Assembly: GCA_034231615.1 (NCBI GenBank)
Contig: CM067315.1
Span: 30,909,631 to 30,973,630, forward strand
Length of the DNA stretch: 64,000 nt
Reading direction: 5' to 3'
Source: Meghimatium bilineatum
Lineage: Eukaryota; Mollusca; Gastropoda; Stylommatophora; Philomycidae
A model generated the notes under the pieces. That model worked only from the letters and a program-made list of their open reading frames with translations, was not told the origin of the DNA and did no database searches. Below are positions 41,430 through 51,837 of this stretch, one piece after another. Positions within the stretch are counted from its first letter, which is position 1. Each line of letters begins with the position of its first letter. The translations under genes were made by a program, and so were the position numbers.

Positions 41430-41645
41430 TCATTCCAAGGACAAGCCATGTGGTTAGAACGTGGTTTTCCGACCCTTGAGGATCCGGGTTCAATCCACGG
41501 ATAGGGCAATTTTTTTTCTTTTGGGGGTGCAATCAAAATCCTTCCTGTACATGTCGCGGCCTCTGCTATGGCAAAGCTGCTCTTATTTCCACAGCCCATA
41601 GAAAGCCTTCCTGCACTCCTTCACAGGAAAACATGCAGCAATGAA
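41430..41645 (+). mobile_element. tRNA-derived SINE, family E
   Basis: A-box-like 'catgtggttagaacgtgg', B box 'ccgggttcaatccacgg', then body 'aatccttcctgtacatgtcg' and 'tgctcttatttccacagccc'. Single copy in the window. Confidence 0.65.
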
Positions 41646-41871
41646 AGTTTTTTTTTTCCAAGAATATTTGCCGCTGAAATAGGGCTTATTAGCTATGTAC
41701 AAACTCATAATCAAGGATATAATTCAACCTAAATTTCAAAAGTAGGTGTAACAAATGGTCATCGTCACTTATGTTGGACAAACAACAGGACAGTCTATCT
41801 GACCTGGAAGAAGACAGTGAACTTCACTCAGCTGAAAGGATTGACATTCTAGCATGCCACAAAAACTGAGT

Positions 41872-42803
41872 GCAGATCTTTCAATTCAATTATCTACAAA
41901 ATTAGATCCTTCAGTTGAGGATACTGAATAAATGAGCTACAAAATTTGATCTTTCAGTTGAATTATCAACAAAATTTAAGCTTTCAGCTGAGGTTAATAT
42001 ATAGATGGTTGGTTGGTTGGTTGCTGATCCAGCGGTCCATGAGCTCATGTCCTTTGACCCAATGGCATTATATTGCTGGGAAGTTTGTGGATTTTCAGCC
42101 CACCCCGGGCCAGAGCCAGAGAATAACTATCACACCTCCATGAAGGTAAATTCAACCTATGCACTGCTCTGGGCCACTGCAGTCAAGATAGGGTTCGCTG
42201 TGCTCATTCCCCACCACCAATTGACTACTGGTTATGCCGAACTTTTCTATTGCTCGAGGCATACAATCAAATGTTCAAGTCAAAAGGATTGTCACATCCT
42301 GAGTCACTGTGCCTCTATGATGGGTCTCAGCCATAGGAAAAAACAGTGCTGTCAGTTTACTCCTTCCCAGTGCTGCACAGTACATCTATGGCTCCCTCCC
42401 AACCACAGAGGGTGCATACATATATTCAAGTAAACATGAAACACATTTCAACAACAAAATAACAGCATAATAAACAAAATTGTATAGATGATGTGCCATG
42501 AAGCTTCTATAAGAAGATAACCTCAATATAATGGCATTTCATCTACTAAGGTTTTCTGTTGCATGGGTGGTTTGTCTAGTGTGCCATTGATGAGACCCAC
42601 AGACACAACCACATGCGTTAATATATAGATAAATCATAAACAAACTTTGATCTTTCAGTTGAATCGACTGTATAGATGAATTATCAATAAAAGTTGATCT
42701 TACAGTTGCAGTATCTACAAAATTACATCTTTGGGTCTAATTTCTATAAAATTAGATTTTTCAGTTGAATCATCTACAAAATTAGATCTTTCACTTGAAT
42801 TTC
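41872..42803. repeat. ~35-bp degenerate minisatellite split by a 610-bp insertion
   Basis: Units of 'acaaaattagatctttcagt' + 'tgaattatct' lie at 41,872-41,995 and resume at 42,631-42,803. Between them is the insertion at 42,007-42,616. Confidence 0.75.
42007..42616 (+). mobile_element. 610-bp unclassified insertion with 14-bp target-site duplication
   Basis: Flanked by identical 'gttaatatatagat' (41,993-42,006 and 42,617-42,630). It contains an open frame of 142 codons (42,005-42,433) with no recognised motif. No RT, transposase or clear poly(A) end. The duplication length suits retroposition, but an orphan DNA element is also possible. Confidence 0.7.
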
Positions 42804-42804
42804 C

Positions 42805-43160
42805 TTCGAGCTGAAATGCTACAGGAAGATACTTAGAATATCATGGAAGGATAAAATCAGAAACTCAGATATTATAAACACACTGAATATTCCAGAGTGT
42901 TGGTTACTAAACACAATAACAAAAAGAAAACTACGCCTGTTTGGTCATATAAAGAGACATAACTGTTTAGAAAGACAAATAATGGAGGGAAGTGTACCTG
43001 GGAAGAGGAGAAGGGGCAGACCAAGAAGACGATGGACTGACGGCATTAAAGATAACATGAATACATCGCTAGAAAATGCAAGCCACATCGCCCAAGACAG
43101 AGAGAGGTTCAGTTAGTTCATTGGGAAGACAACGTTCTGGAAGGAATACGTCATATGACA
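42805..43160 (+). mobile_element. LINE 3' tail, family e
   Basis: Frame: CYRKILRISWKDKIRNSDII, NTLNIPECWLLNTITKRKLR + LFGHIKRHNCLERQIMEGSV, PGKRRRGRPRRRWTDGIKDN. Typical LINE C-terminus, ending near a TAG and 'gacaacgttctggaagga'. Close to the copies at 23.2 and 46.5 kb. Confidence 0.85.
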
Positions 43161-43529
43161 CTTGAATTTATTATATAGACGTTGTTAATATGAAATATAT
43201 CGTGTAATATCATACAAAAATAACTTATTGCTAAAATGCTTTATTCAGCATAAAATTTGAGACAAGTTTTGTACCAATATCTCACAGGTGTGGCTACTTA
43301 CTACAACTGTCAATTAAATTTCTTGACTATCATTGGTGCTAAATCAACTTCAGAAGACCCTCTCTTTTTTAAGAATATCATTGAGCAGCCAAGAGTAGAT
43401 CAACTAAGCAGTACCTGGGTATCAATAATAAACATCACTCGTTTAATTTGACAAAGTATGTGGTTCATACTTGAGCGCATCATAATATCAACTAAACTAT
43501 ACACAGAATTAATCCCTTTAATCTGTATA

Positions 43530-43650
43530 GGTTTATAATAAATTTCCCTGTTTTAAAATCCCCAATTAGATTTATCATTGTATATGGTGAATTTTTGCTA
43601 TTACATATTTCATTCGTCAGGACACATTTGTTATAGAGGAATTCCACTGT
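43530..43650 (+). mobile_element. MITE P (pogo-like), partial copy
   Basis: Contains 'aaaatccccaattagattta', 'gctattacatatttca' and the right end 'ggaattccactgta'. Confidence 0.65.
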
Positions 43651-43718
43651 ATCATATACAAGTATATAAATAAAATATTTATATTCTGGTAGTATATAAA
43701 TAAAATATTTATATACTG

Positions 43719-43888
43719 GTACAGTGGAATCCCCCTACAGCACATTCTCTTCTAACAAATTTCCCCATATAACACTTTTCAAAATCCCCATATATATTTA
43801 TTCTATATTTTTGTACCCCAGTGAATTTCTGTTGTTAATAACATATTTTATCAGTCAGATCCATTTTATAATGGGATTTCATTGTAGT
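43719..43888 (+). mobile_element. MITE P (pogo-like), complete copy
   Basis: Begins TA|cagtggaatccccctacagc and ends 'ataatgggatttcattg'|TA, with complementary ends. About 170 bp with no coding capacity. TA-flanked CAGTGG..CCACTG ends suggest a Tc1/mariner-pogo relative. Confidence 0.75.
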
Positions 43889-43929
43889 AGGAATTTGTTA
43901 TATAATAATAAAACCCATAACCAGTCAGA

Positions 43930-44390
43930 GTTATAACGGTGTCACATTGAGACATTTGGTGCAGAAAGATCTCCACACATCTCTATCTTCTTCCATTCTG
44001 ATGAGTTTGGAAACTGAACACCCTGTCCAGTCCATGATATTATCCAGCCATGTCTTCTTCCACCCATCACTGTACCCTGAAGAAAATCTTTTGTCATTGA
44101 TGAATGTCTCTTCACATGCCCTACCGCAGGAGATCACAAAATTTCACAACTATCAACATTGATCCTTATTGCCCCGCTAATACATCAAGTCTATCATGCA
44201 CAAACACATTGTTCTTAGTAGCTGATACCTAACACAGGTTTGTAACATTTGTTTTGGATTCTTCTTTCTAAGTCCACAGCTAGAGTCCGAATCTCACATA
44301 CACATAGTAATATTGACAAAGCCATAGATTTATATTTTATATTGGTAGCATATCCTATTCAGGACGTAGCTATCAACCCAGCATTTGTTG
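43930..44390 (-). mobile_element. LINE 3' end, family h
   Basis: Minus-strand frame KTWLDNIMDWTGCSVSKLIR then MEEDRDVWRSFCTKCLNVTP-L, i.e. 'WlDNI..WTG.s...l.r...DR..WR.' as in LINE C-termini. Related copies: 46,125-46,905 (minus), 56,390-56,560 (plus), 60,205-60,470 (minus). Confidence 0.75.
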
Positions 44391-44444
44391 GCTGTGGTGA
44401 TTTTCTAGGCAATATATACATTCAGTAGTTTGTCATTGCTTTCT

Positions 44445-44535
44445 GAACGGTCCGGATGCACAATTGCCTGTGGATCGAACTCGGTAGCTTGTACAGATAC
44501 CCTCTGTACGACTTCGCCACAGAGCCGGACCCACG
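44445..44535 (-). mobile_element. tRNA-like SINE head
   Basis: On the minus strand 'ggctctgtggcgaagtcgta' followed by '..gagttcgatccacagg' shows a tRNA-like A/B-box arrangement. Could be a decayed SINE. I do not see a full cloverleaf. Confidence 0.45.
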
Positions 44536-44547
44536 TCTGCTAATTGA

Positions 44548-45032
44548 CGTAAAACATATATAGTTATACGTGCACATCTAGAATAAATATAGTTGGGGAT
44601 ATTGAAAATAAAGTGATGTAACATAAGGAATTTTATTATAAACATTGGCGATATAACTGGGTTTCACTGTGTGTTTATATATATATATATATATATATAT
44701 ATGGAATTGTATATACATACAATAAGCATAATATACCATGTGTAGGAAATCTTTTTATTCATCTTTCACTCCCTGCTGAGTCCTAAATAATCTCTTCCAA
44801 CTTGCCCTATCTTTTGGTATTATTTTAATTTATTTATATGTCTTATGTGTCCTTTGTACAGCAGAGTCCCGTTATAACAATTTGGTCTGGACCAACAAAA
44901 TATATATATATAAAATTTGCTATATACAGTACAAAAAAATACAAAATAAATATAATTGGAGATTTTGAAAAGTTGTTATATAGGGAAATATGTTATAAAA
45001 AGAATGTGCTATAGATAGATTCCACTGTATGT
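44548..45032 (-). mobile_element. MITE P, two copies (44,548-44,672; 44,860-45,032)
   Basis: The second copy is nearly full: 'gagtcccgttataacaattt', 'ataaatataattggagattt' and the end 'agattccactgta'. Between the two are an (at)n run at 44,677-44,702 and a short unclassified piece. Confidence 0.7.
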
Positions 45033-45049
45033 TAGTTTGTCAAAAGAGC

Positions 45050-45835
45050 ATCCTTCCTGCACATTGCTCCATAAGTGCTTTGATTTCCTCCTCAATATAT
45101 ACCTCAGTATATTGACTGACTACACCCAATCTGTGTTGGTTTACGAGTCACCGCGTTACCTGCGTATAGTTCTTGTTTAGTCACACCCCTCTCGTCATGG
45201 TGTTCATAGAGTCAGTCTTCTCAAGGTTACAGATTCACACAAATTTGTTGGCATCCTTTGTATATCTGTATCTCACTTTTTGCATACTGGCATGTGTCTT
45301 GATCTTCCTCATTGCCTCTTTCCCTGCGGTTTCCAGAACAATGCCCATCCTACATTGCTTTCTATGTGTCTTCTCAGTGTATGTCCTATTGCTGTTCCAT
45401 CACTGCTGCTTGTGTTCTTCTTCTACAAGTGTTTGTATAGTTCTTTCCAAGAGTTCTTCATTGGGGATCTTATCATTTCAAACTTACTATTCTATGCAAG
45501 CATCCATTATGAAAGTTTGTAGTTTTCTGGCTGTCCATGTTTCTGAGGCGTACAACAGCACTTCTTCTTCTGTGGTTATGTTATATTGTCAGGGCAAATT
45601 CCACTGTCTTCTCCAGGTCAGAGCGGATGCCCCACAGCTTTTGCCTCAAGTCTGTATACTCTGGCCAGGTAAACTGTCTTTGCTCTTTGTATGTTGGGCA
45701 ATCCACAGTATGTGTTCGAGAGTCTGAGTTCCGGATCCACATGGACATTTATCTATGTATGAGATCCTCAGTCGATAAGGTGATCCAACAGTCTGCAGTG
45801 GCCTGTTCTCAGGCGAAATATCAACAGCACATATT
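45050..45835 (-). mobile_element. Probable antisense LINE remnant
   Basis: The open plus-strand frame at 45,173-45,727 (184 codons) is Cys/Ser/Leu-rich without motif. The complement reads like the basic helical linker of LINE ORF2 (..AGKEAMRKIKTHASMQKVRY..), so I treat it as antisense repeat. Confidence 0.45.
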
Positions 45836-45847
45836 TAACATTTGTGT

Positions 45848-46050
45848 GGGTTTGTCCTGGCATAGTGGTTAACCCCTCTGTTTATTGCTCAAGATGTCAT
45901 AGGATTGAACCCCGATCACAGCATCTTATTTTTTTAAAATTTGGGATGTCCTTGAGGATTATCACGTGAAGCTACAGAGTTACGTGCTATGAATGGTACT
46001 CTTGGTCATTGTTCCTCTTCATTGAGAGAGACGGAGTATAATATAACCAA
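45848..46050 (+). mobile_element. tRNA-derived SINE, family B
   Basis: Head 'tggcatagtggttaacccct' with B box 'taggattgaaccccg', body 'gaagctacagagttacgtgc', then 'cattgagagagacgga'. Confidence 0.75.
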
Positions 46051-46124
46051 AGTGTCAGAGGTCCCAATTGGACCACAAGATATATTCTCTCATTCCTTTG
46101 TTATTTTTTTATATATAATAATAA

Positions 46125-46905
46125 AACCCGTAAACTGTCAGGAGTTGTAAGGGTATCACATTGAGACATTTGGTGCAGAAAGATCTCCACACATCTCTAC
46201 CATCCTGATGAGTTTAGAAACTGTCCAATCCTTGATATTATTCAGCGATATCTTCTTCTGGTCACCCTGTCTTCCACTCTTCACCATTCTTTGAAGAGCA
46301 TCTTTTGTCATTGGGGAATGTCTCATCATGTGCCCATATCATCAGAGTTTTCAGTTGTATAATTGTTAACAGTGGAACGTGTGGTCCAGTTAATACATTA
46401 ATTACATCATGCATAACACAGACAGCTAAAAAGACAAATCAAAAAGTGTTAAGATCAATAAACGTCGAAGAGGGCTGACTCCTTAACAACATCCTAACAA
46501 GAGAGCTCTGTTTTTTGGTCATATAAAGAGACATAACTGCATGGAAAGATTAATAGCTGAAGGCAGAGTTAACAGTAACAGGGGAAGAAGGCATCCAAGA
46601 CAAAGATGGTGCAGTGATATATCAAATTGCTTAAACATATATCTAGCTGCGGCAAGTCAGCTCGCACAGATGCACGGAGTGTTCAGAGAATCCATAACGA
46701 AAACCACGTTCTCGAAAGAATGTCACATGAGATGAGATAAACACATTGGTCTTATGTTCTTGGTAACGGATACTCAACACACGTCTATTGCATTTGTTTT
46801 CAAACGCCTGGATTCTTCTCTCTAAGTCCTCAGTTAGAGTCCTGTCATAAAGCTATAGAAAACACCTTTTTCAACATCTGATCTAACTGTTAATAGTTTA
46901 TATTT
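46125..46905 (-). mobile_element. LINE 3' end, family h, split by a family-e tail
   Basis: Antisense family-h sequence at 46,125-46,440 ('cacattgagacatttggtgc' onward) resumes at 46,745-46,905 ('acctaggttcttctctcta'-type end seen at 44.25 kb). The interval is the sense tail at 46,441-46,740. Confidence 0.7.
46441..46740 (+). mobile_element. LINE 3' tail, family e, nested
   Basis: Frame: LCFFGHIKRHNCMERLIAEG, RVNSNRGRRHPRQRWCSDIS + NCLNIYLAAASQLAQ. Ends 'acgttctcgaaagaatgtca', as in the other family-e copies. Confidence 0.75.
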
Positions 46906-46931
46906 GATTTAATTTCTTTTATTTCCATATG

Positions 46932-47090
46932 CAGTCAAATCCCACAACTTGGTCTAGGCCGACGAAATATTCATGTAATAACAGAAATTAACTATATAAA
47001 GTATAATTATAATTGGGTATTTTAAAAAGTGTTGCTAAATAGGGAAATTTGTTATAAAAGGATGCTCTATAGAGGGATTTCACTGTATCT
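46932..47090 (-). mobile_element. MITE P copy
   Basis: From 'gcagtcaaatcccacaactt' to 'ctatagagggatttcactgt', followed by a T. Full-length with decayed ends. Confidence 0.75.
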
Positions 47091-47339
47091 CCTAATGCAA
47101 TACAATTTCCTATAGCTTTGTGTATCATTATCTCATCTTTGTATATCCTTTCCTCATTGACAATGTTGTTGTCAAAGGTACGTGTATGAGTATACATCCT
47201 GCAGAGTTGTTTCGCCTAGTCTGGTTTTTTAATTTTCTTCTTACGGTCCATGTTGTTTGGTGTTGGTTATCATGTCTTCCCACAACCTTCTATTTCATGT
47301 GCTATAATACACTATATCAATATATGCTACAAAATATCA

Positions 47340-47612
47340 CAGTTGATACCAGGATTTATACAATGGTTTGGTCATCTAGAAAGAATGCTGTGTGATTCAT
47401 TAGTTTATAAAGCATATACGAAGAGAGGAGAAGCAGAAAGAAGAGCCAAGGGTAGACCTAGAGTACACTGGATTGACAACATCAAAGAGACATTACACAA
47501 ACACCAAATAACATTATCTGAAGCTGCCAGATAAGCGAGAACAAGAACATTGTATCTTCCTCAACACCCGTAAAGGGTAAAAGAGGAAGGAAAGAAGAAG
47601 AAGAATACCAGG
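47340..47612 (+). mobile_element. LINE 3' tail, family i
   Basis: Frame: GFIQWFGHLERMLCDSLVYK then AYTKRGEAERRAKGRPRVHW + IDNIKETLHKHQITLSEAAR, stop. The 3' end is 'agaggaaggaaagaagaaga', a GAA-rich terminus like those of SINE families A/A2. Confidence 0.8.
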
Positions 47613-47859
47613 ATCTCCAAGGCAAGCAGTGCTTTTGGTAGTGTACTTCCTATGCTGTTATACGCTGGTGAAACATAGACTGTGCATAGATGACATGTGA
47701 GGAAGCTCAATCACTTTCACACAACTTGTCTTAGAGAAGTTATGAACATCAATATGGCAAGCGAGATTCAAGATGCCACTGTCCTTGATAGTGATTTTGT
47801 TTAACAAATTCTTCTTTATATTGACATAACCCTACATCATCTCTGCTATGCCATCTTAA

Positions 47860-48110
47860 CCTTTAGCACACTGTGTTTACATTTTGGGTGACACATTTAG
47901 CCCAAATTGTGTCATTTCTTGATTTCGGACTGCGAAATCCAGTGCGGTAAACCTGAATTCAAACAAAAAAGCCAGATTTGTAATTTTTTAAAGAGAATTT
48001 TGGCAACTCCAGGTAGATAATTTATCTAACTTCCTGTTTCTATTACTAAAATGATGACAGAATATGTCATGCGATTATGATTTTGAAATCCGCACATTTT
48101 TCTAAATCTC
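47860..48110 (-). mobile_element. TTAA-type MITE, partial inverted copy
   Basis: Starts after TTAA (47,856-47,859) with 'cctttagcacactgtgttta', then parallels the reverse complement of 4,590-4,821 ('tcttgatttcggactgcgaa', 'aacttcctgtttctatta'). The other end is lost. Confidence 0.7.
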
Positions 48111-48119
48111 AAATTATAT

Positions 48120-48215
48120 TTATGCTATATATTTTTTTATGTTCAACTAATTTCTATTACATACATATTTTGTCAGGACCAAGTTGTTAAGACGAGATTT
48201 CACTGTATTTTAAAT
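48120..48215 (+). mobile_element. MITE P, partial copy
   Basis: Right half only: 'aactaatttctattacatac', 'atattttgtcaggaccaagt', 'gagatttcactgta'. Confidence 0.65.
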
Positions 48216-48699
48216 AAAATCTTGAGGAAAAAAATCTGAACGTTATCACTTTATTTTTTAGTGGTTTCCAATAAAATCATAAGATAAATGTTTTTAGAAT
48301 CTTATTATTGTCTGAACATCTTCAGAATGTTTCAAAGATTTTTATTTTGGAAGGGAATTTTTTAAAAAATATTTTTAAAATAATATTTTTTTAAATTGTT
48401 TCTGTAGGGCTTTACTCCTTTCAAAGTCAGAAAACAAAGTAAATAATTGAGACAAGACATGTGGTGAGATTAATTTTTTCTACATTTGATAGGCTATCCC
48501 CCAACTTTTCTTAATTGTCTCTTATTAAAAGCTTGAAAAAAAGACAGTGGTACTGTTCTTTACATCCTGAACTGGTTACCACAAGAGCAAATTTTATACC
48601 CTTTATATGAACATAATTTTGGCTGGTTATTTTGGACTGAAATACATAAGAGAAACACTGAGAGAGGAATGTTGTGCTTTCAATGTATGTGCAATACTT

Positions 48700-48845
48700 C
48701 TTCTTCTGCGTTCATTCTCAAACTCCAACTGGATCTAGCTGGATCATGGTCCTGCTAGATTTCCAGCCGGATGTAGTCCAGAAAATGGAAATGCGTTGTG
48801 TCGCCGTTTTATTTGCGACAATGGCCCGACACATCCATCTTCGGC
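48700..48845 (-). mobile_element. SINE family A
   Basis: Minus strand: 'cttcttctgcgttcattctc', 'catggtcctgctagatttcc', 'ggatgtagtccagaaaatgg', 'cccgacacatccatcttcgg'. Well preserved, with a short internal duplication near 48,730. Confidence 0.85.
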
Positions 48846-48849
48846 GGGG

Positions 48850-49600
48850 TATGTGCAATACAAATAGCATTGACAATGAAAATTATGACTCTGAACTGGA
48901 TATATGCACAGAGTGCAACTCATGTTTGCACTCTCAGCGACTCAATGAACATCATTAAGGAAATACAAGGGGGCTGTATTCATGAACAGTGGTTTGATGC
49001 TGTGTGGAGGTCGAAGTTGAAGGATGTCACATTCAAATATGTGCATAGTCATTTAGGTGTTCAAGAAATTGAGAGAGCACATAGATTGGCAGGCTCTGTC
49101 ACTGTATTGAGTGGCAGGGCAATGGATCACGCCAACATATTAAACTCTTTGAGAGAAACTGTACAATTAAATGAAGATGATGATTTATTTTCCATGTCCA
49201 GAATAAAGGAGCTGGGCTTGAAATGCAACATGTCAAGAAATGAACATTATTATGAAATGTAGCTTGGCCAGGAATGAACAGTATTATGAAATGTAACATG
49301 GCAAGAAATGATCATTATTATGAAATATAGCGTGGCAAGAAATGAATAATATTATGAAATGTAGTGTGGAAGTGTGGCAAGAAATGAATATTATTATGAA
49401 ATGTAGCTTGGCAAAAAATGAACATTATTATGAAATGTAGCTTGGCAAGATATGAACATTATTGTGGATGGCAAAGAATGATTGTCAACAAACAGAGAAC
49501 TGGAACTGTCAGCAGTCATGTGATTGTGGATATACTCGAGGGATGGATCAGAGTATCCATGGATGTCTCCTGTGTGTGCTATTGATGATTGCTCGACTAA
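48850..49600 (+). mobile_element. LINE 3' end, family f, with internal minisatellite
   Basis: The frame from 48,930 reads [60 protein letters not shown] + ANILNSLRETVQLNEDDDLF, 'RIKELGLKCNMSRNEHYYEM'. This is the RNase H C-terminal half and protein end. The array 49,235-49,465 starts at the stop codon, followed by the tail shared with 25.4 kb. Confidence 0.8.
49235..49465 (+). repeat. ~35-bp minisatellite at the end of a family-f LINE
   Basis: About 6 units of 'attatgaaatgtagcttggc' + 'aagaaatgaacatt'. Same unit as 24,890-25,368 but fewer copies and no higher-order alternation. Confidence 0.85.
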
Positions 49601-49984
49601 CAAACCAACCCACTAAGAACCCAACCAACTAACAGAGTGATTGAGGAAGTACTGATTGGTTGAAGTACTGCTTATATTTGATATGCATTGTATTTGCGAT
49701 GAATTTTCTTTATCCTTTTTGTATTTGTTGCCAATACATGAGAAATGAGCGCAAGTCTTTGTGTTTACCATATGTCTGTCACATGACTGTAGAGTATGGG
49801 GTGTGTCCAACAAACTCTGTTTCTCCATCAAGAAATCACATGACTTTTAGTGCCAGAAATGTAGCCATAAGACTGGTTAGCCCCCAAACCGCGTGTGGTT
49901 TTCAAAAAACGAAAGTCGCTAATAATCTAGTGGAAATTATAGAAATATGCACAAAGACCAGGTTATAACAAAGTTACCTCCTAT

Positions 49985-50105
49985 AGCACAGTTATAGGAA
50001 GTAAAGACAACAAGGAAGGGAACTAGCCACCCCATCTAATAGTTGCTGTGGCTTAATACATGAAGAGTTATCTAAATCCACAACGGCATGTTGCTGCCAT
50101 GGGAC
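49985..50105 (+). mobile_element. SINE family D tail
   Basis: Shares 'ggaagtaaagacaacaagga', 'aatagttgctgtggcttaat' and 'tgctgccatgggacatacct' with 25,690-25,805. The head is lost. Confidence 0.65.
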
Positions 50106-50109
50106 ATAC

Positions 50110-50580
50110 CTCTACTTTTACAATATTTTGTTCATCTCGTCAAAATATTTCTTTTAATATTCGGTATTATTCCATGTTTGTCTTCTATAATAGGAATCTT
50201 GGGTTTTCTTGGCTGTGTGATTATTGCTTATAGTTTCAAAGGCTGTTTTACTATTAACATGTCACATGTTGTTGTTAATGGAATCATGGATCCAGTTTTC
50301 TTTATCTTTTTTCATTTTAGTTCTAATAGTTTTTTCTGGGCACTATATGTCCAAGCTACCATTGCATTATATATTTTGTCCTTTTTTAGTTATCTCTTGC
50401 AATCAATCAAGTGCCATGCCAATTTGTGCAGGAGATCATGTTTCTTCACAATTCTCAGACTCTTGTGTTGTTAATAAGTTCAGTTCATGACGTCTTTGCT
50501 AGAATATCTTTGTTTTCTATCTCTGCTAAAACAATCTATGCTATTTCAGTGAGAGAATGAAACAGAAACTAGTGACTTGA
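50110..50580. other. No gene recognised
   Basis: A hydrophobic open frame of 128 codons (50,088-50,474, plus) has low complexity and no motif. I regard it as AT-rich non-coding or antisense repeat. Confidence 0.4.
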
Positions 50581-50592
50581 ACAAAACAACAT

Positions 50593-50720
50593 AGTCAAAT
50601 CCCATTAAGCATATAACAACTTGGCCCTGATCAACAGTAAATACAGAATAGATATAATTGGGGATTTTGAAATATTTTGTTAGAGATATTTGATAGGAAA
50701 TGATATGTTATATAGTGCTT
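50593..50720 (-). mobile_element. MITE P copy, partial
   Basis: 'agtcaaatcccattaagcat', 'agatataattggggattttg' and 'atgatatgttatatagtgct'; truncated by the LINE tail that follows. Confidence 0.65.
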
Positions 50721-50724
50721 CTAG

Positions 50725-51002
50725 ACACTTAATATGAAGAAAGAACTACCGTACTAAGAGAAATAAAGATCGGGCAAATAAAATATTTTGGACACATTAA
50801 AAGACATGACACCTTATAGAAGACCTTACTTGAGGGTAAAGTCAAAGGGAAGAGAGCAAGAGGTAGGCAGAGATACAAGTGGGAGAGTAACATCACAAGA
50901 TGGACAGGTTACAGTCTAGCAGAGTGCACCACCAAGACAGGAGATGTTGGAGATCCGTTGCAGCCAACCTTCATTGCGGAGACAGCACTTGATGATGATA
51001 GT
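50725..51002 (+). mobile_element. LINE 3' tail, family c
   Basis: 'cacttaatatgaagaaagaa', 'ttttggacacattaaaagac', 'gaggtaggcagagatacaag', 'gcacttgatgatgata'. Nearly identical to 40,850-41,098. Confidence 0.9.
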
Positions 51003-51042
51003 GGTTCTACTCAATAAAATATACAGAAACTATAGCCTAAGC

Positions 51043-51240
51043 CCTAAACCTGAACAAGCCTTCAAGAAAATAGACTGTAGACCTGAACAAGATATCAAGA
51101 AAATAGACTGTAGACCTGAACAAGATATCAAGAAAATAGACTGTAGACCTGAACAAGCCTTCAAGAAAATAGACTGTAGACCTGAACAAGCCTTCAAGAA
51201 AATAGACTGTAGACCTGAACAAGATATCAAGAAAATATAC
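51043..51240. repeat. 33-bp minisatellite, 6 units
   Basis: Unit 'cctgaacaagatatcaagaa' + 'aatagactgtaga', alternating gatatc and gccttc. The 33-bp period keeps a reading frame open on both strands (RPEQDIKKIDC / FRSTVYFLDIL). There is no start, motif or context supporting a protein. Confidence 0.9.
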
Positions 51241-51509
51241 AGAAATTTGAATTGTTCACAAAATGACAACTCGTCCCACAGGAACATCTCTTCTAATCTA
51301 CACAACTTAAAAACAAACTGCTCTATTCATCAATGTAACGTATTCTTTCCAAAACTAAATCTTCTTTAAGAATAGTCTGGGTGAGTTGACCTGTCAAGTC
51401 TGAACAATCTAAAATGTCCTTTGTCCATCATCTTGGGTGACCCTTACCCCTGTAACCATGCGGTTGTCTTTTTATATGGTCAAAAAAAGCGACCTCAGCT
51501 TCCTTATTA

Positions 51510-51770
51510 CAGTAGAATCTCTCTATAGCGCATTCTTTTAAAACAAATTTTCTTACGTAGCAACATTTCAAAATCCCAAATTTTATTTATTATGTATTGT
51601 CTGTACTGTAGGCCTATATAGCGAAATTGTTATTACATACATATTTTGTCCCAACCAAGTTGTTATAACGGGATCCCACTGTATAATGTTATTTATGTTA
51701 TAACGGAATTCCACTGTATAATGTTGTTTATGTTATAACGGGATCCCACTGTATAATGTTGTTTAGGCAA
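51510..51770 (+). mobile_element. MITE P, complete copy with its right end triplicated
   Basis: TA|cagtagaatctctctatagc to 'tataacgggatcccactg'|TA. The segment 'tataatgttgtttatgttat' + 'aacgggatcccactg' is then repeated twice more in tandem (to about 51,765). Confidence 0.8.
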
Positions 51771-51837
51771 CAACCATCATATCTTCAAATCTTAATGTTC
51801 AATCACTTCCTCGTTCGTCTTTTTTGTTGTCCGTGGT

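Noticed and set aside
42005-42433. 142-codon ORF in the 610-bp insertion as a host gene
   Set aside because: Lies wholly inside an element with target-site duplications. No recognised domain, so described as insertion content only.
45173-45727. 184-codon plus-strand ORF rich in Ser/Cys/Leu
   Set aside because: Looks like the complement of a LINE linker region. No conserved motif in sense.
50088-50474. Membrane-protein-like ORF
   Set aside because: Low-complexity AT-rich translation without start context or homology that I recognise.
51030-51369. Repeat proteins on both strands of the 33-bp array
   Set aside because: Period divisible by three keeps frames open by default. No motif or gene context.
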